Part shown: in pieces, positions 1 to 11,655 of the stretch
How positions within the stretch are numbered: position 1 is the stretch's first letter
Layout of the letters: each line of letters opens with the position of its first letter
DNA from: Streptomyces antimicrobicus
GTDB lineage: Bacteria > Actinomycetota > Actinomycetes > Streptomycetales > Streptomycetaceae
DNA length: 64,000 nucleotides
Direction of reading: 5' to 3'
Assembly (NCBI RefSeq): GCF_020532625.1
Contig: NZ_JAJAUY010000005.1
Span: 1 to 64,000, forward strand
Program-made: the position numbers and the translations under genes
Notes under the pieces: generated by a model
Seen by the model: the letters and a program-made list of their open reading frames with translations, nothing else
The model's database searches: none
What the model was told of the DNA's origin: nothing

Positions 1-53
1 GCGGGGCGGGGGGGGGGGGGGGCGGGGCCGCGGGCCCCCGCCCCCCCCGGGGG

Positions 54-71
54 GGAGGCCCGAAGGCCTCC
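54..71 (-). terminator. Hairpin downstream of the glycine-rich protein gene
   Basis: A perfect 7-bp stem (54-60 with 65-71) closes a CGAA loop about 25 bases past the stop of the minus-strand gene at 97-696. There is no clear T-tract, as is common in Streptomyces. Bases 1-53 are almost pure G/C runs in which I see no gene. Confidence 0.45.
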
Positions 72-96
72 ACCCGTAGGACCGGTCGCGCGGGGG

Positions 97-696
97 TCAG
101 AAGATGCTGCCGCCTCCGGCCCCACCGGCGCCGCCCTGGCCGCCGAAGATGCCGCCGAAGCCGCCCTTGCCGCCCTTGCCGCCGTCGCCGCCCTCGAAGA
201 CGCCGAAGCCGCCGCCGCCGCCCTTGCCGCCGTTGCCGCCCTTGATCCAGCCGTCGCCGCCGCCACCGCCGCCGCCGCCGTTCCCACCGAAGAGGCCGCT
301 GCCGCCCTTGCCGCCGTCGCCGCCGTTGCCGCCGACCTTGCCGTCGCCGCCGCCACCGCCGCCACCGCCGCCGCCACCGGAGAGGATGCCGTCGCCGCCG
401 TTGCCGCCCTTGCCGCCGTCGCCGCCGGTGCCCAGGACGCTGCCGCCACCGGAGCCGCCGGAGCCACCGCCGCCGCCGACCAGGCCGCCGCCGCCGTCAC
501 CGCCGTCGCCGCCCTTGCCGCCTCCCTCGGGGAAGGCGAAGGCGACCGCCTGGGAGGGCATCGGGGCCGCCGAGGCGGCAGCGGCCGGGAGCAGGACCCC
601 TCCGGTCACCACAGCAGCCGAAGCAACCAGCGACGCGATACGAAAGCTCCGGCGCTTGGGGCGGGTGACTTCGTTGGTGTGAATCTTGCGGATCAT
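97..696 (-). CDS. Secreted glycine-rich protein
   Basis: A 199-aa protein of unknown function. The ATG at 696 has a good AGGAGA ribosome-binding site 6 bases upstream, so I prefer it over the longer frame. Residues 1 to about 43 form a signal peptide: a basic start, a hydrophobic run, then an AAASAAP-type cleavage region. After roughly residue 56 almost everything is GG(D/N/K)GG-type repeats, reminiscent in composition of mycobacterial PGRS regions but without a PE domain. Such glycine-rich secreted chains are usually structural or surface proteins; that role is inference from composition. The repeats make the opposite strand read as an open proline-rich frame, which I treat as a shadow. Confidence 0.75.
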   Translation of the reverse strand: MIRKIHTNEVTRPKRRSFRIASLVASAAVVTGGVLLPAAAASAAPMPSQAVAFAFPEGGGKGGDGGDGGGGLVGGGGGSGGSGGGSVLGTGGDGGKGGNGGDGILSGGGGGGGGGGGDGKVGGNGGDGGKGGSGLFGGNGGGGGGGGDGWIKGGNGGKGGGGGFGVFEGGDGGKGGKGGFGGIFGGQGGAGGAGGGSIF

Positions 697-1059
697 GACT
701 TTCTCCTGCCATTGCAAAGGGATATAGGGGGTGTCCCGGAATTCCGGGTTGCGGTGGACTCCGGAGGGAGTGGAATTCCTCTTGCGAGGTCTTCCTGGCC
801 CTTCCGCGTCGCCTCGTTTCCTTTCCGGTGAGGCCCGCACCACAAGTAAGCCCCGGCCGCCGCACCCGGGTCATGTTGCGGAAAGTCGGGACTTGACACC
901 CCCCACGCAACCGCCTAAAAGGCCCCCGCCCCTACCTCGGCGGGAAGGACCATCCCTCTCGTCCGCACCAGGAGGGGCATGATCCACGGCCCACGCGCGG
1001 GCTTTGGTCGCACACGCGTGCGGACGCTAGGGTCTGACGCCGTGACGAGGAGGGTGGGA
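697..1059. promoter_or_regulatory. Divergent promoter region between glycine-rich protein and sigma factor
   Basis: No gene is seen in these 363 bases. A 14-bp perfect palindrome (CCCGGAATTCCGGG, 735-748) sits upstream of the minus-strand gene, and a TATATC-like -10 lies at about 722-727 on the minus strand. On the plus side a TAGGGT hexamer at 1029-1034 fits a -10 for the sigma-factor gene, and a GAGGAGGG ribosome-binding site precedes the ATG at 1060. Assignments are by eye only. Confidence 0.35.
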
Positions 1060-2625
1060 ATGGGGCTCACGGACGCGGACCACGCGGAGCTGGTCGTCGC
1101 GGCGCAGGCCGGGGACGACCGGGCGCGCCAAGAGCTGATCGCCGCCTACCTGCCGTTGATCTACAACGTCGTCCGGCGAGCTGTGGGCAGACATGCCGAC
1201 GCCGACGACGTCGTCCAGGAGACGCTGTTGCGCGTGGTGCGCGATCTGCCTGCCCTGCGCGCTCCCGACAGCTTCCGCTCCTGGCTGGTGTCGATCACGC
1301 TCCGCCAGATACAGACCCATTGGCAGCGGCAGCGCGTCGCCGCCGGCCGGACCGCGGTCATCGACGAGGCACTCCACATGCCGGACGCCGGCCCCGAACC
1401 CGAGGACGCGACGATCCTGCGCCTGCACGTGTCGGACGAGCGCCGCCAGATCGCCGAAGCCGGCCGGTGGCTCGACCCGGACCACCGGGTGCTCCTCTCA
1501 CTGTGGTGGCAGGAGCGCGCCGGACTGCTGAGCCGTGAGGACATCGCCGCGGCGACGGGCCTCACCGCCGCCCACGCAGGCGTGCGCCTGCAGCGCATGC
1601 GCGAGCAGCTGGAACTGAGCCGGACCATCGTCGCCGCGCTGGCGGCCCACCCGCGATGCCCGCAGCTGGCGCAGACCGTCGCCGGATGGGACGGTCTGCA
1701 CACATCCGTGTGGCGGAAGCGGATCGCGCGGCACACCCGCGACTGCCCGGTCTGCACGGCGACGACGGCGAACCGGGTCCCCGCTGAGCTGCTGCTCCTC
1801 AGCCTCGTGCCCCTGGCCGTCCCCGCCGGACTCATCGCCGCTCTGACCGCCAAGGGCCTGCTGTCGGGTTCGGCCGCAAGCGCCGCCGGGGCGGCCATGC
1901 TCCCCGTGGCCTCGGGCACGGCGGCGAAGGGAGGCGGTCTGCACGGCGCGGTGACCGGCAAACTCCAGGCGGTGACCGCTCATCCGCTGGCGGGCCTCGC
2001 AGTCGGCGCGGTCCTCGTCACGGGGGCCGCCACCTACGCGGCCTGGCCGGAACCGGCGCCCCGGGTGCCCGAGGTCACCGCCGCTCCCGCGGTCGGTCCC
2101 ACCGCCGGCCGTTCCGCACCGGTCCCGTCGGACACGCCCACGTCGGCCGGGCCGCCCTCGGCGAGTCCGTCCGCCGTCGCGGGAGGCTCTGTTCCGCTGG
2201 GCGAGCAGTCGCTGGAGTCCGTGGACCAGCCCGACCTCTACCTGACGTATTCCGGTGACTTCGCGACGCTGGGCCGGATCTCCGCGTCCAGCAGCACGCA
2301 GGCACGGCAGCGCGTCACGTTCACGGTGGTCCAGGGGCTGGCCGACACACGGTGCGTCACCTTCCGTGCGGCCGACGGCCGTTACCTGCGGCACCACTAC
2401 CTGCGGCTGCGGCTGAGCACCGACGACGGCAGCGAACTGTTCCGGAAGGACGCCACCTTCTGCCCGCGCCCCGGGGCGGTCGCCGGGTCGGTGACCCTGT
2501 CCTCCCACAACTACCCCGGCTCGGTCGTCCGCCACCGCGACGGCGGTATCTGGCTCGACGGCTCCGACGGTACCCAGGCCTTCGCCGGCCAGGCCTCCTT
2601 CGTCGTCCGCAAGGCCCGGTCCTGA
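1060..2625 (+). CDS. ECF-type sigma factor with zinc-finger-like, membrane and AbfB sugar-binding domains
   Basis: A 521-aa protein; the ATG at 1060 follows a GAGGAGGG ribosome-binding site. Sigma-70 region 2 is at about residues 15-90 and region 4 at about 115-180. Next comes an anti-sigma-like segment with an H-x3-C-x2-C motif near residue 230, then two hydrophobic stretches (about 240-270 and 305-325), a Pro/Ser-rich linker, and from about 385 to the end an AbfB (CBM42-like) beta-trefoil domain of the type that binds arabinose side chains. The layout suggests a one-piece sensor and regulator: an extracellular sugar domain controlling a cytoplasmic sigma domain. It lies just upstream of arabinoxylan- and xyloglucan-degrading enzymes, its plausible targets. 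Domains are seen; sensing and targets are inferred. Confidence 0.85.
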   Translation: MGLTDADHAELVVAAQAGDDRARQELIAAYLPLIYNVVRRAVGRHADADDVVQETLLRVVRDLPALRAPDSFRSWLVSITLRQIQTHWQRQRVAAGRTAVIDEALHMPDAGPEPEDATILRLHVSDERRQIAEAGRWLDPDHRVLLSLWWQERAGLLSREDIAAATGLTAAHAGVRLQRMREQLELSRTIVAALAAHPRCPQLAQTVAGWDGLHTSVWRKRIARHTRDCPVCTATTANRVPAELLLLSLVPLAVPAGLIAALTAKGLLSGSAASAAGAAMLPVASGTAAKGGGLHGAVTGKLQAVTAHPLAGLAVGAVLVTGAATYAAWPEPAPRVPEVTAAPAVGPTAGRSAPVPSDTPTSAGPPSASPSAVAGGSVPLGEQSLESVDQPDLYLTYSGDFATLGRISASSSTQARQRVTFTVVQGLADTRCVTFRAADGRYLRHHYLRLRLSTDDGSELFRKDATFCPRPGAVAGSVTLSSHNYPGSVVRHRDGGIWLDGSDGTQAFAGQASFVVRKARS

Positions 2626-2663
2626 GCACAACTCGCTGAGCACTGCTCGCTGAGCACTGCTCG
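2622..2663. repeat. Three tandem 14-bp repeats at the sigma factor stop codon
   Basis: The unit CTGAGCACTGCTCG occurs twice perfectly (2636-2649, 2650-2663), with a 12/14 copy at 2622-2635 that contains the TGA stop. Each unit holds the imperfect palindrome GAGCA-C-TGCTC, so the array can fold into small hairpins. It may serve as transcription terminator or processing signal, or may be simple slippage. Bases 2664-2934 up to the xylanase gene show no other gene. Confidence 0.6.
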
Positions 2664-2922
2664 CCGAGCGTCGCGGCCGGGGCCGCGCGCTGACGGCTGC
2701 CCGCGCACCGGTACGGGCCTCCCCTTCCCATGGGCGACCGGACGACGGGGCCCGGCGTAACACTTTTCGCCTGCGAGATGCATCACGGGACGATCTCCGG
2801 GGCGGCGCGACCTTTTCCGTTACGCGGCCCCGCGCTCGGGAGCCTCCACTTCGTGGGGTTCTTCCCGCCGCTCACCGTGCGAGCCGGCGCGGCAGGCCCC
2901 ACGCCCACAGGCACCCCCCTAA

Positions 2923-5349
<2,427 letters not shown>

Positions 5350-5386
5350 CCTGCCCGATCCACGGAAAGACGCAAGGAGAACACCC

Positions 5387-8014
5387 ATGAAGAACCCCCC
5401 GAACGGCGGGCGCCGCGGACGCCACCGCCGTCGCTGGACCGGGACCGGACTGCTGCTCGGTGTGCCCGCCGTCCTCGTGCCGTACCTCCTCTACGTGCAG
5501 GACGACTCGCAGGCCGCGACGGTCGACGGCAACGCCTACTACCGGCTGGTCTCCGTACGCAGCGGCAAGGCGCTGGACGTCAACGCCTTCTCCACCGCCG
5601 ACGGCACCCGCATCCAGCAGTGGACCGACCAGGACACTGCCAACCAGCAGTGGAAACTGCGCCCCACCGGAGACGGCTACTACGAGCTGGTGAACCGCAA
5701 CAGCGGCAAAGTGCTGGGCATAGCCGGCGACTCGACCGCCCAGGCGGCCGCCGCCGAGCAGCAGACCGACAGTCCTTCGACCTCCCAGGAATGGCGGATG
5801 GACGAGGTGAGCGGTTCCGACGCCGTCGTCCTCACCTCCCGCAGGAGCGGCCAGGTCCTGGACGTCTCCGGTGGCTCCACGGCCGACGGCGCGGCGGTCG
5901 TCCAGTACCGCGGCCACGGCGGCACCAACCAGCAGTGGAAGCTGGTCCGGACGACCGCACCCGAGGCGGCCGGCTCCGGACCGTACACGTGGCGAAACGC
6001 CCAGGTGGTGGGCGGCGGCTACGTCACCGGACTGGTCTTCAACCCCCGGGAGGAGGGCCTGCTGTACGCGCGCACCGACATGGGCGGCGCCTACCGCTGG
6101 GACACCGGGGCCGAGCAGTGGATCCCGCTGACCGACTGGCTCGGCGAGAAGGACTGGAACCTGCTGGGCATCGACGCGCTGGCCACCGATCCGGTCGACC
6201 CCGACCGGCTCTACCTCGCCACCGGCACCTACACCAACAACTGGGCGGGCAACGGCGCCGTCCTCCGCTCCCAGGACCGCGGCCGCACCTTCCAGCGCAC
6301 CGACCTGCCCTTCAAACTGGGCGGCAACGAGGACGGCCGCGGTGCGGGCGAACGGCTGGCGGTCGACCCCGCGGCCAACGGCACCCTGCTGCTGGGCACG
6401 CGCAAGAACGGCCTGTGGCGCAGTACGGACCACGGCGCGACATGGAGTCAGGTCTCCTCGTTCCCCGTCAAGGACGGGGCGGGCAGCGGTGCGGGCATCT
6501 CCTTCGTGACGTACGGCCCGGCCGGCAGCAGGACGGTCTACGTGGGTGTCGCCGACAGGTCCACCTCCCTCTACCGCTCCACCGACGGCGGCAGCACCTG
6601 GCAGGCCGTCCCCGGGCAGCCCACCGGACAGATGCCCCAGCACGGCGTGCTCTCCGGCGACGGCTCGCTGTACCTGACGTACACCGACGCGCTCGGCCCC
6701 AACGGCGTGACGGGGGGCTCGGTGTGGAAGCACACGCCGGCCGGCGGAGCGTGGAGGAACATCTCCCCGTCCCAGGGCACCTACGGGTTCTCCGGTCTGG
6801 CCGTCGACCCGCGCAAGCCCTCCACGGTGATGGTCACCACCCTCGGCCGGTGGTGGCCGGAGGACGAGATCTACCGGACCACCGACGGCGGCACGACATG
6901 GAAGGCCCTGGCCGCCACGTCGGTGCGCGACGCCTCCGCCGCTCCGTACATGGGCACCGGCACCGGGCACTGGATGACCGCCCTGGCCATCGATCCCTTC
7001 GACTCCGGGCACGTGCTGTACGGCACCGGCAGCGGCATACTGCGCAGCAAGGACGCCAACGCCTCCGACAGCGGCGGCACCAGCCACTGGAGCGTGGGCG
7101 CCCGCGGGCTGGAGGAGACCTCGCTGCTGGACGCGATCGCCCCGCCGGGCGGCGCCCACGTGATCACGGCCATGGGCGACCTGGGCGGATTCCGCCACGA
7201 CTCGCTGACCGAGGTGCCCGCCGGGCGGCTGAAGAACCCGATGATGACCAACAGCACATCCATCGACTTCGCCCAGTCCAACCCCTCGATGATGGTCCGC
7301 GTCGGCCGGGGCGGCGCGCAGGACGGCGCCTACTCCACCGACGGCGGCCGCAGTTGGAACGGCTTCGCGTCCGAACCCGTGGCCGGCGCCGACAGCGGCC
7401 GGGTGGCGCTCTCGGCCGACGGCTCGGCCGTCGTGTGGACCCAGGCGGGCCAGGCTCCGTACCGCTCGACCGACAAGGGAGCGACCTGGTCGAAAGTCAA
7501 GGGCCTGGGCACCGACGCCGTCGTCGTCGCCGACCGCTCCTCGGCCGGGACGTTCTACTCCCTGGCCGGCGGCACGCTCTACGCCAGCACCGACGGCGGG
7601 GCGACCTTCACCGCCCGGGCCTCGGGCCTGCCCGCCGACGGCCGGCTCAAGGCCGTCCCCGCAGTCGCGGGCGACCTGTGGATCGCCGGCGGCGGCCAGG
7701 GGCTCCTGCACTCCACCGACGGCGGCCGCACCTTCACCCGGCTCGCCGCGGTGAAGTCCGCCTCCGCCGTCGGCTTCGGCAAGGCCGCACCGGGCTCCAA
7801 CTACCAGGCCCTGTACCTGATCGGCACCGTCAAGGACGTCACGGGCGTCTTCCGCTCCACCGACCAGGGCGCCGGCTGGCTCCGCGTCAACGACGACGCC
7901 CACCAGTGGGGCAGCATCGGCGGCACCGGCGTCATCACCGGCGACCCCGACGTCTTCGGCCGCGTGTACGTCGGCACCAACGGACGCGGCCTCCAGTACG
8001 GCGACCCGTCCTGA
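5387..8014 (+). CDS. Secreted CBM13-GH74 xyloglucanase
   Basis: An 875-aa protein; the ATG at 5387 follows AAGGAGAA. An arginine-rich start and a hydrophobic segment (about 17-37) form a signal or anchor. A ricin-type trefoil domain with QxW repeats occupies about 48-188, followed by a GH74 double beta-propeller from about 198 to the end with many BNR-type STDGG(x)TW repeats. The two aspartates expected in GH74 are visible: Asp231 in ARTDMGGAY and Asp598 in MGDLGGF. GH74 enzymes cleave the xyloglucan backbone. An N-terminal carbohydrate module is less usual than a C-terminal one. It is probably co-expressed with the upstream GH10-GH62 enzyme. Confidence 0.92.
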   Translation: MKNPPNGGRRGRHRRRWTGTGLLLGVPAVLVPYLLYVQDDSQAATVDGNAYYRLVSVRSGKALDVNAFSTADGTRIQQWTDQDTANQQWKLRPTGDGYYELVNRNSGKVLGIAGDSTAQAAAAEQQTDSPSTSQEWRMDEVSGSDAVVLTSRRSGQVLDVSGGSTADGAAVVQYRGHGGTNQQWKLVRTTAPEAAGSGPYTWRNAQVVGGGYVTGLVFNPREEGLLYARTDMGGAYRWDTGAEQWIPLTDWLGEKDWNLLGIDALATDPVDPDRLYLATGTYTNNWAGNGAVLRSQDRGRTFQRTDLPFKLGGNEDGRGAGERLAVDPAANGTLLLGTRKNGLWRSTDHGATWSQVSSFPVKDGAGSGAGISFVTYGPAGSRTVYVGVADRSTSLYRSTDGGSTWQAVPGQPTGQMPQHGVLSGDGSLYLTYTDALGPNGVTGGSVWKHTPAGGAWRNISPSQGTYGFSGLAVDPRKPSTVMVTTLGRWWPEDEIYRTTDGGTTWKALAATSVRDASAAPYMGTGTGHWMTALAIDPFDSGHVLYGTGSGILRSKDANASDSGGTSHWSVGARGLEETSLLDAIAPPGGAHVITAMGDLGGFRHDSLTEVPAGRLKNPMMTNSTSIDFAQSNPSMMVRVGRGGAQDGAYSTDGGRSWNGFASEPVAGADSGRVALSADGSAVVWTQAGQAPYRSTDKGATWSKVKGLGTDAVVVADRSSAGTFYSLAGGTLYASTDGGATFTARASGLPADGRLKAVPAVAGDLWIAGGGQGLLHSTDGGRTFTRLAAVKSASAVGFGKAAPGSNYQALYLIGTVKDVTGVFRSTDQGAGWLRVNDDAHQWGSIGGTGVITGDPDVFGRVYVGTNGRGLQYGDPS

Positions 8015-8200
8015 CCCCTGCGCCCGTCCGGGGCCGCGGGCCCGGCGGCCCGCAGCCCCGCCACCGCCAGGTGGGGTTTCCCCCACCCCGGAAGCGCGGG
8101 ACCGCGTCATGGTCCCGCCCCGGGGGCGGTCCGTAGCGTCGGAGGCGTCGATCAAGGACGACACCCACCCACCGACGTGGACAGCGGAAAGGCGGCACAC
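8015..8200 (+). promoter_or_regulatory. Terminator-like hairpins and promoter region ahead of the ABC transporter
   Basis: Two GC hairpins follow the GH74 gene, including GTGGGG-TTTC-CCCCAC at 8071-8086. A perfect 7-bp inverted repeat CGGGACC-N7-GGTCCCG (8097-8117) ends 16 bases before a TAGCGT hexamer (8134-8139) that fits a -10, so the repeat overlaps the -35 region and could be an operator. No gene is seen here. Confidence 0.45.
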
Positions 8201-9022
8201 ATGGGGCTCCGACGGAGCGGGCGCGGACAGGACGGCACCACGCCGCGCGGGACGGCGTACGGGGCCGCGGCCGCGGCGGGCGCCGTCGAGCTGCGGGGAG
8301 TGCACAGGCGGTACGGCCGCGGGTCGGCCGCCGTGCACGCCCTGCGGGGCGTCGACCTGACCCTGCCGCACGGCAGTTTCACCGCCGTGATGGGCCCCTC
8401 CGGCTCCGGCAAGTCCACCTTCCTGCAGTGCGCCGCCGGGCTGGACCGGCCCGACTCCGGGTCCGTCCGCCTCGGCGGCACCGAGATCACCGGGATGAAC
8501 GAGAACCAGCTCACCGTGCTGCGGCGCAGCCGTCTGGGCTTCGTCTTCCAGGCCTTCAACCTGCTGCCCTCGCTCACCGTCGAGCAGAACGTCCTGCTGC
8601 CGATGCGCCTGGCCGGCGACCGCCAGGACCGCGCACGGGCCGGCGAACTGCTCGCCCGGGTCGGGCTGCAGGGCAAGGGCGGACGCCGCCCCGCCGAACT
8701 CTCCGGCGGCCAGCAGCAGCGCGTCGCCATCGCCCGCGCCCTGGTCACCCGCCCCGACGTGGTCTTCGCCGACGAGCCGACCGGAGCCCTCGACACCACC
8801 ACCGCCGGGGAGGTGCTGGACCTCCTGCGGGACGCCGTCGACACGCTCGGCGCCACCGTCGTCATGGTCACCCACGACCCGGTCGCCGCCGCCCACGCCG
8901 ACCAGGTGCTCTTCCTCGCCGACGGCCTCGTCGCCGACCGCCTCCCGCGCAGCTCCGCAGCCGCCGTCGCCGCCCGCATGGCGGGGCTGACCGCGCGCCC
9001 GCACCCCGCCGAGGCCGCCTGA
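8201..9022 (+). CDS. ABC transporter ATP-binding protein (MacB/LolD-like)
   Basis: A 273-aa ATPase with Walker A GPSGSGKST, Q-loop (FVFQAFNLLP), signature LSGGQQQR, Walker B (VVFADEPTGALD) and an H-loop (VTHD). These are the features of ATPases that pair with FtsX/MacB-type permeases for export or lipoprotein handling. I chose the ATG at 8201 because a GGAAAGG ribosome-binding site precedes it by about 8 bases; an in-frame GTG at 8177 is the alternative. The stop overlaps the permease start (TGATG), so the two are translationally coupled. Substrate unknown. Confidence 0.93.
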   Translation: MGLRRSGRGQDGTTPRGTAYGAAAAAGAVELRGVHRRYGRGSAAVHALRGVDLTLPHGSFTAVMGPSGSGKSTFLQCAAGLDRPDSGSVRLGGTEITGMNENQLTVLRRSRLGFVFQAFNLLPSLTVEQNVLLPMRLAGDRQDRARAGELLARVGLQGKGGRRPAELSGGQQQRVAIARALVTRPDVVFADEPTGALDTTTAGEVLDLLRDAVDTLGATVVMVTHDPVAAAHADQVLFLADGLVADRLPRSSAAAVAARMAGLTARPHPAEAA

Positions 9023-11484
9023 TGCACGCCCCCAACGGCCTCGCCCGCGCCGCCGTCCGCTTCCGCCCCGCCGCCTTCGGCGGCACCTTCGTCGCCCTCC
9101 TGCTGACCGTGGCCGTCGTCAGCGCCTGCGGCATCCTGCTCCAGACGGGGCTGCGGGCCGGTCCCGCCCCCCAGCGGTACGCGGCCGCACCCGTGGTCGT
9201 CGCCGCCGACCAGCACGTCACCCAACGCGTGGGACGCGGCGACGGCGCCTACGACCTCACGGCCGCGGTCCCCGACCGCGCCCGGATCCCCGCCGCGCTC
9301 GCCGCCACGCTGACCCGGCGGCTGGCCCCCCTCGCGCAGGCCGTACCCGACGTCACCTTCCCCGTCCGCACCCCCGCCGGGCCCGCGACCGCCTCCGGCT
9401 GGTCCGCCACCGCCCTGGTCCCCGCGCCGTTGACCACCGGTCGCGCCCCGCAGCGCGGCGAGGTGGTCCTCGGCCCGGCCACCGCGGGCGCGGCCACCGC
9501 GGCCGTGGGGGAACGGGTCCGGCTCGACACCCCCGCCGGCGTCCGGGAGTTGACGGTCGCCGGCCACACCGCCGCGGCCGGGGTCTGGCTCGCCGACGCC
9601 GACGCCGGCGCCCTCTCCGGGCACCCCGACGCCCTCGACGCCCTCGCCCTGCTGCCCTCGCCCGGGACCGACACCGCCGCGCTCGCCGCGGCGGCTCGTA
9701 CCGCCGTCGCCGACGCGGGCGGCCACGCCCGGGTCCTCACCGGCGACGCGCGCGCCCTGGACCCGCGCCTCGACGCCGCCAAGCAGCTCCTGACGGCCCT
9801 CGGCGGCTCCTTCGGCGGGATCGCCGCCATGGTCGCCGTCTTCACCGCCGCCGCGACCGTCGCACTCGCCGTCGGCCAGCGGTCCCGCGAGTTCGCCCTG
9901 CTGCGGGCCGTCGGCGCCACGCCGCGGCAGATCCGGCGCACCGTCGCCACCGAGGCCCTGATCGTCGCACCGCCCGCCGGAGTCGTCGGCTGCCTGCCCG
10001 GCACCGCCCTCGCCGCCTGGTGGTTCGACCGGCTGAAGGACAAGGGCGCGATCCCGGCCGGCGTCGAGCTCTCCCTCGGCTGGATCCCCTACGCCTGCGC
10101 CCTCGGCCTCGGGCTCGTCACCGCGCTCCTCGCGGGCCTGGCCGCCGCCCGCCGCCCGGCACGGATCCGGCCCGGCCAGGCCCTCGCCGCGGCCGCCGTG
10201 GAACGGCTGCGCCCCGGCTGGATCCGCACGCCCCTCGGGTTCGCCGCCCTCGCCGGCGGAGCCTCCTTCGCGGGGCTGGCCGCCTCCGGCGGGGGCGAGG
10301 ACGCCGCGAACGCCGCACTCGGCGTCGTCATGCTCTTCATGCTGGCCGTCGCGCTGCTCGGGCCGCTGATCGCCCGCGCGTGCACGGCCCTGCTCGGCCT
10401 GCCCCTGCGCGGCGCCGCGGCGCCCGGCGCGCTCGCCGCCGCCAACTCCCGTGCCAACGCCCGCCGTCTCGCCTCCGCCCTCACCCCGATCGTGCTCGCG
10501 ACCGCCTTCTCCTCCACCCTGCTCTTCCTGCACACCAGCGAGGACCGCGCCACCGCCCGGCAGCAGGCCGCGGGCCTGACCGCCGACCACGTCGTCGTCG
10601 GCGCCGGCGGGAGCCCGCTGCCCACCGACGCCGCCGCCCGGGCGGCGGCCGTCCCCGGTGTGACCGCCGCCGTCGCCGTCACCCGTACCTCGGTCCTGGT
10701 CGCCCACGGCGCGGGCGAGGGCCGCACCCTGCGCAGCGCGTCCGCGCAGGCCGTGAGCGGCGACCCGAGCCGCGTCCAGGACCTCGGTGTGCGCCAGGGG
10801 GGCCTGGACCGGCTCGGTCCCGGTACCGTCGCCGTCGACCGGCTCCTGGCCGAGACCGCCGGCCTGGCGCCCGGCGACCGCCTGGAGCTGTGGCTGCCCG
10901 ACGGCACCCCCGTCCGCCCCGAGGTCGTCGCCGTCTACACCCGCGGCCTCGGTTTCGGTGAGATCACCCTTCCCGCCCGGGACCTCGCCGGACACACCAC
11001 CTCCGGCGCCCCGACCGAACTCCTCGTCCAGGGGGCCTCCCCCGCCCCCGCCGGCATCGGCACCGTCACCGACGCGGCCGGCCTGAACGCCGCCCGCGCC
11101 GTCGACCGGGAGGTCAACGCCTGGGCGAACACCACCATGGCCGCGGTCCTCGGCGGCTTCGCGGCCGTCGCCGCCGCCAACACCCTCGTCATGACGGTCG
11201 CCGACCGCCGCCAGGAACTGCGCATGCTCCGCCTGATCGGCACGACCCGCCGCCAGGTCCTGCGGATGGTGCGCTGGGAGGCGCTGCTCATCGCGTGCTC
11301 CGGCCTCGCCCTGGGCGCGGCGATCGCCCTGGCCACCCTGCTCCCGATGACCCGGGCCCTGACCGGGGAGGCCCCGCACCTGCCTCCGCTGCTGTGCGGC
11401 TCCCTCGTGGCCGGGGTCCTCGCCCTGGCCCTGACCGCCACGTCCCTCCCGGCGCGCCGGGCCCTGCGACCGGCCGGAAGCTGA
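9022..11484 (+). CDS. ABC transporter permease, FtsX/MacB family
   Basis: An 820-aa membrane protein starting at the ATG that overlaps the ATPase stop. It has an N-terminal membrane helix, a large extracellular domain (about 45-245), three helices with the FtsX core (about 255-370), a second helix, a second extracellular domain and a C-terminal FtsX core with three helices. This is the duplicated FtsX arrangement common in actinobacteria. With the neighbouring ATPase it forms a complete transporter. Unlike classical export pumps, such systems often work as mechanotransmitters or peptide-resistance devices. Substrate cannot be deduced. Confidence 0.92.
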   Translation: MHAPNGLARAAVRFRPAAFGGTFVALLLTVAVVSACGILLQTGLRAGPAPQRYAAAPVVVAADQHVTQRVGRGDGAYDLTAAVPDRARIPAALAATLTRRLAPLAQAVPDVTFPVRTPAGPATASGWSATALVPAPLTTGRAPQRGEVVLGPATAGAATAAVGERVRLDTPAGVRELTVAGHTAAAGVWLADADAGALSGHPDALDALALLPSPGTDTAALAAAARTAVADAGGHARVLTGDARALDPRLDAAKQLLTALGGSFGGIAAMVAVFTAAATVALAVGQRSREFALLRAVGATPRQIRRTVATEALIVAPPAGVVGCLPGTALAAWWFDRLKDKGAIPAGVELSLGWIPYACALGLGLVTALLAGLAAARRPARIRPGQALAAAAVERLRPGWIRTPLGFAALAGGASFAGLAASGGGEDAANAALGVVMLFMLAVALLGPLIARACTALLGLPLRGAAAPGALAAANSRANARRLASALTPIVLATAFSSTLLFLHTSEDRATARQQAAGLTADHVVVGAGGSPLPTDAAARAAAVPGVTAAVAVTRTSVLVAHGAGEGRTLRSASAQAVSGDPSRVQDLGVRQGGLDRLGPGTVAVDRLLAETAGLAPGDRLELWLPDGTPVRPEVVAVYTRGLGFGEITLPARDLAGHTTSGAPTELLVQGASPAPAGIGTVTDAAGLNAARAVDREVNAWANTTMAAVLGGFAAVAAANTLVMTVADRRQELRMLRLIGTTRRQVLRMVRWEALLIACSGLALGAAIALATLLPMTRALTGEAPHLPPLLCGSLVAGVLALALTATSLPARRALRPAGS

Positions 11485-11500
11485 TCCCCCGGGGGGGGTG

Positions 11501-11523
11501 GCCGGAGCGCCCAGGGCTCCGGC
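11501..11523 (+). terminator. Hairpin after the ABC transporter operon
   Basis: An 8-bp perfect stem (GCCGGAGC at 11501-11508 with GCTCCGGC at 11516-11523) and a 7-base loop lie 16 bases past the permease stop. The remaining bases to 11655 hold a TAGCAT hexamer at about 11576-11581 that may be the -10 of the next gene. Confidence 0.55.
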
Positions 11524-11655
11524 CCGCCCCGGCGGGCGCCCAACGGCCCGGTGCCGCGCCGGGGAACCGGCCTCGTAGCATGGCGGGTACCGCTGTGGCC
11601 CACGTGACCAAAGGTGCCCCAGCGGCTTTTCGACCAGCAGACACGGGGGACATGG

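Noticed and set aside
104..682. Open proline-rich plus-strand frame opposite the glycine-rich gene
   Set aside because: It is the complement of GGC/GGN repeats; it has no ribosome-binding site or signal, whereas the minus frame has both a ribosome-binding site and a signal peptide.
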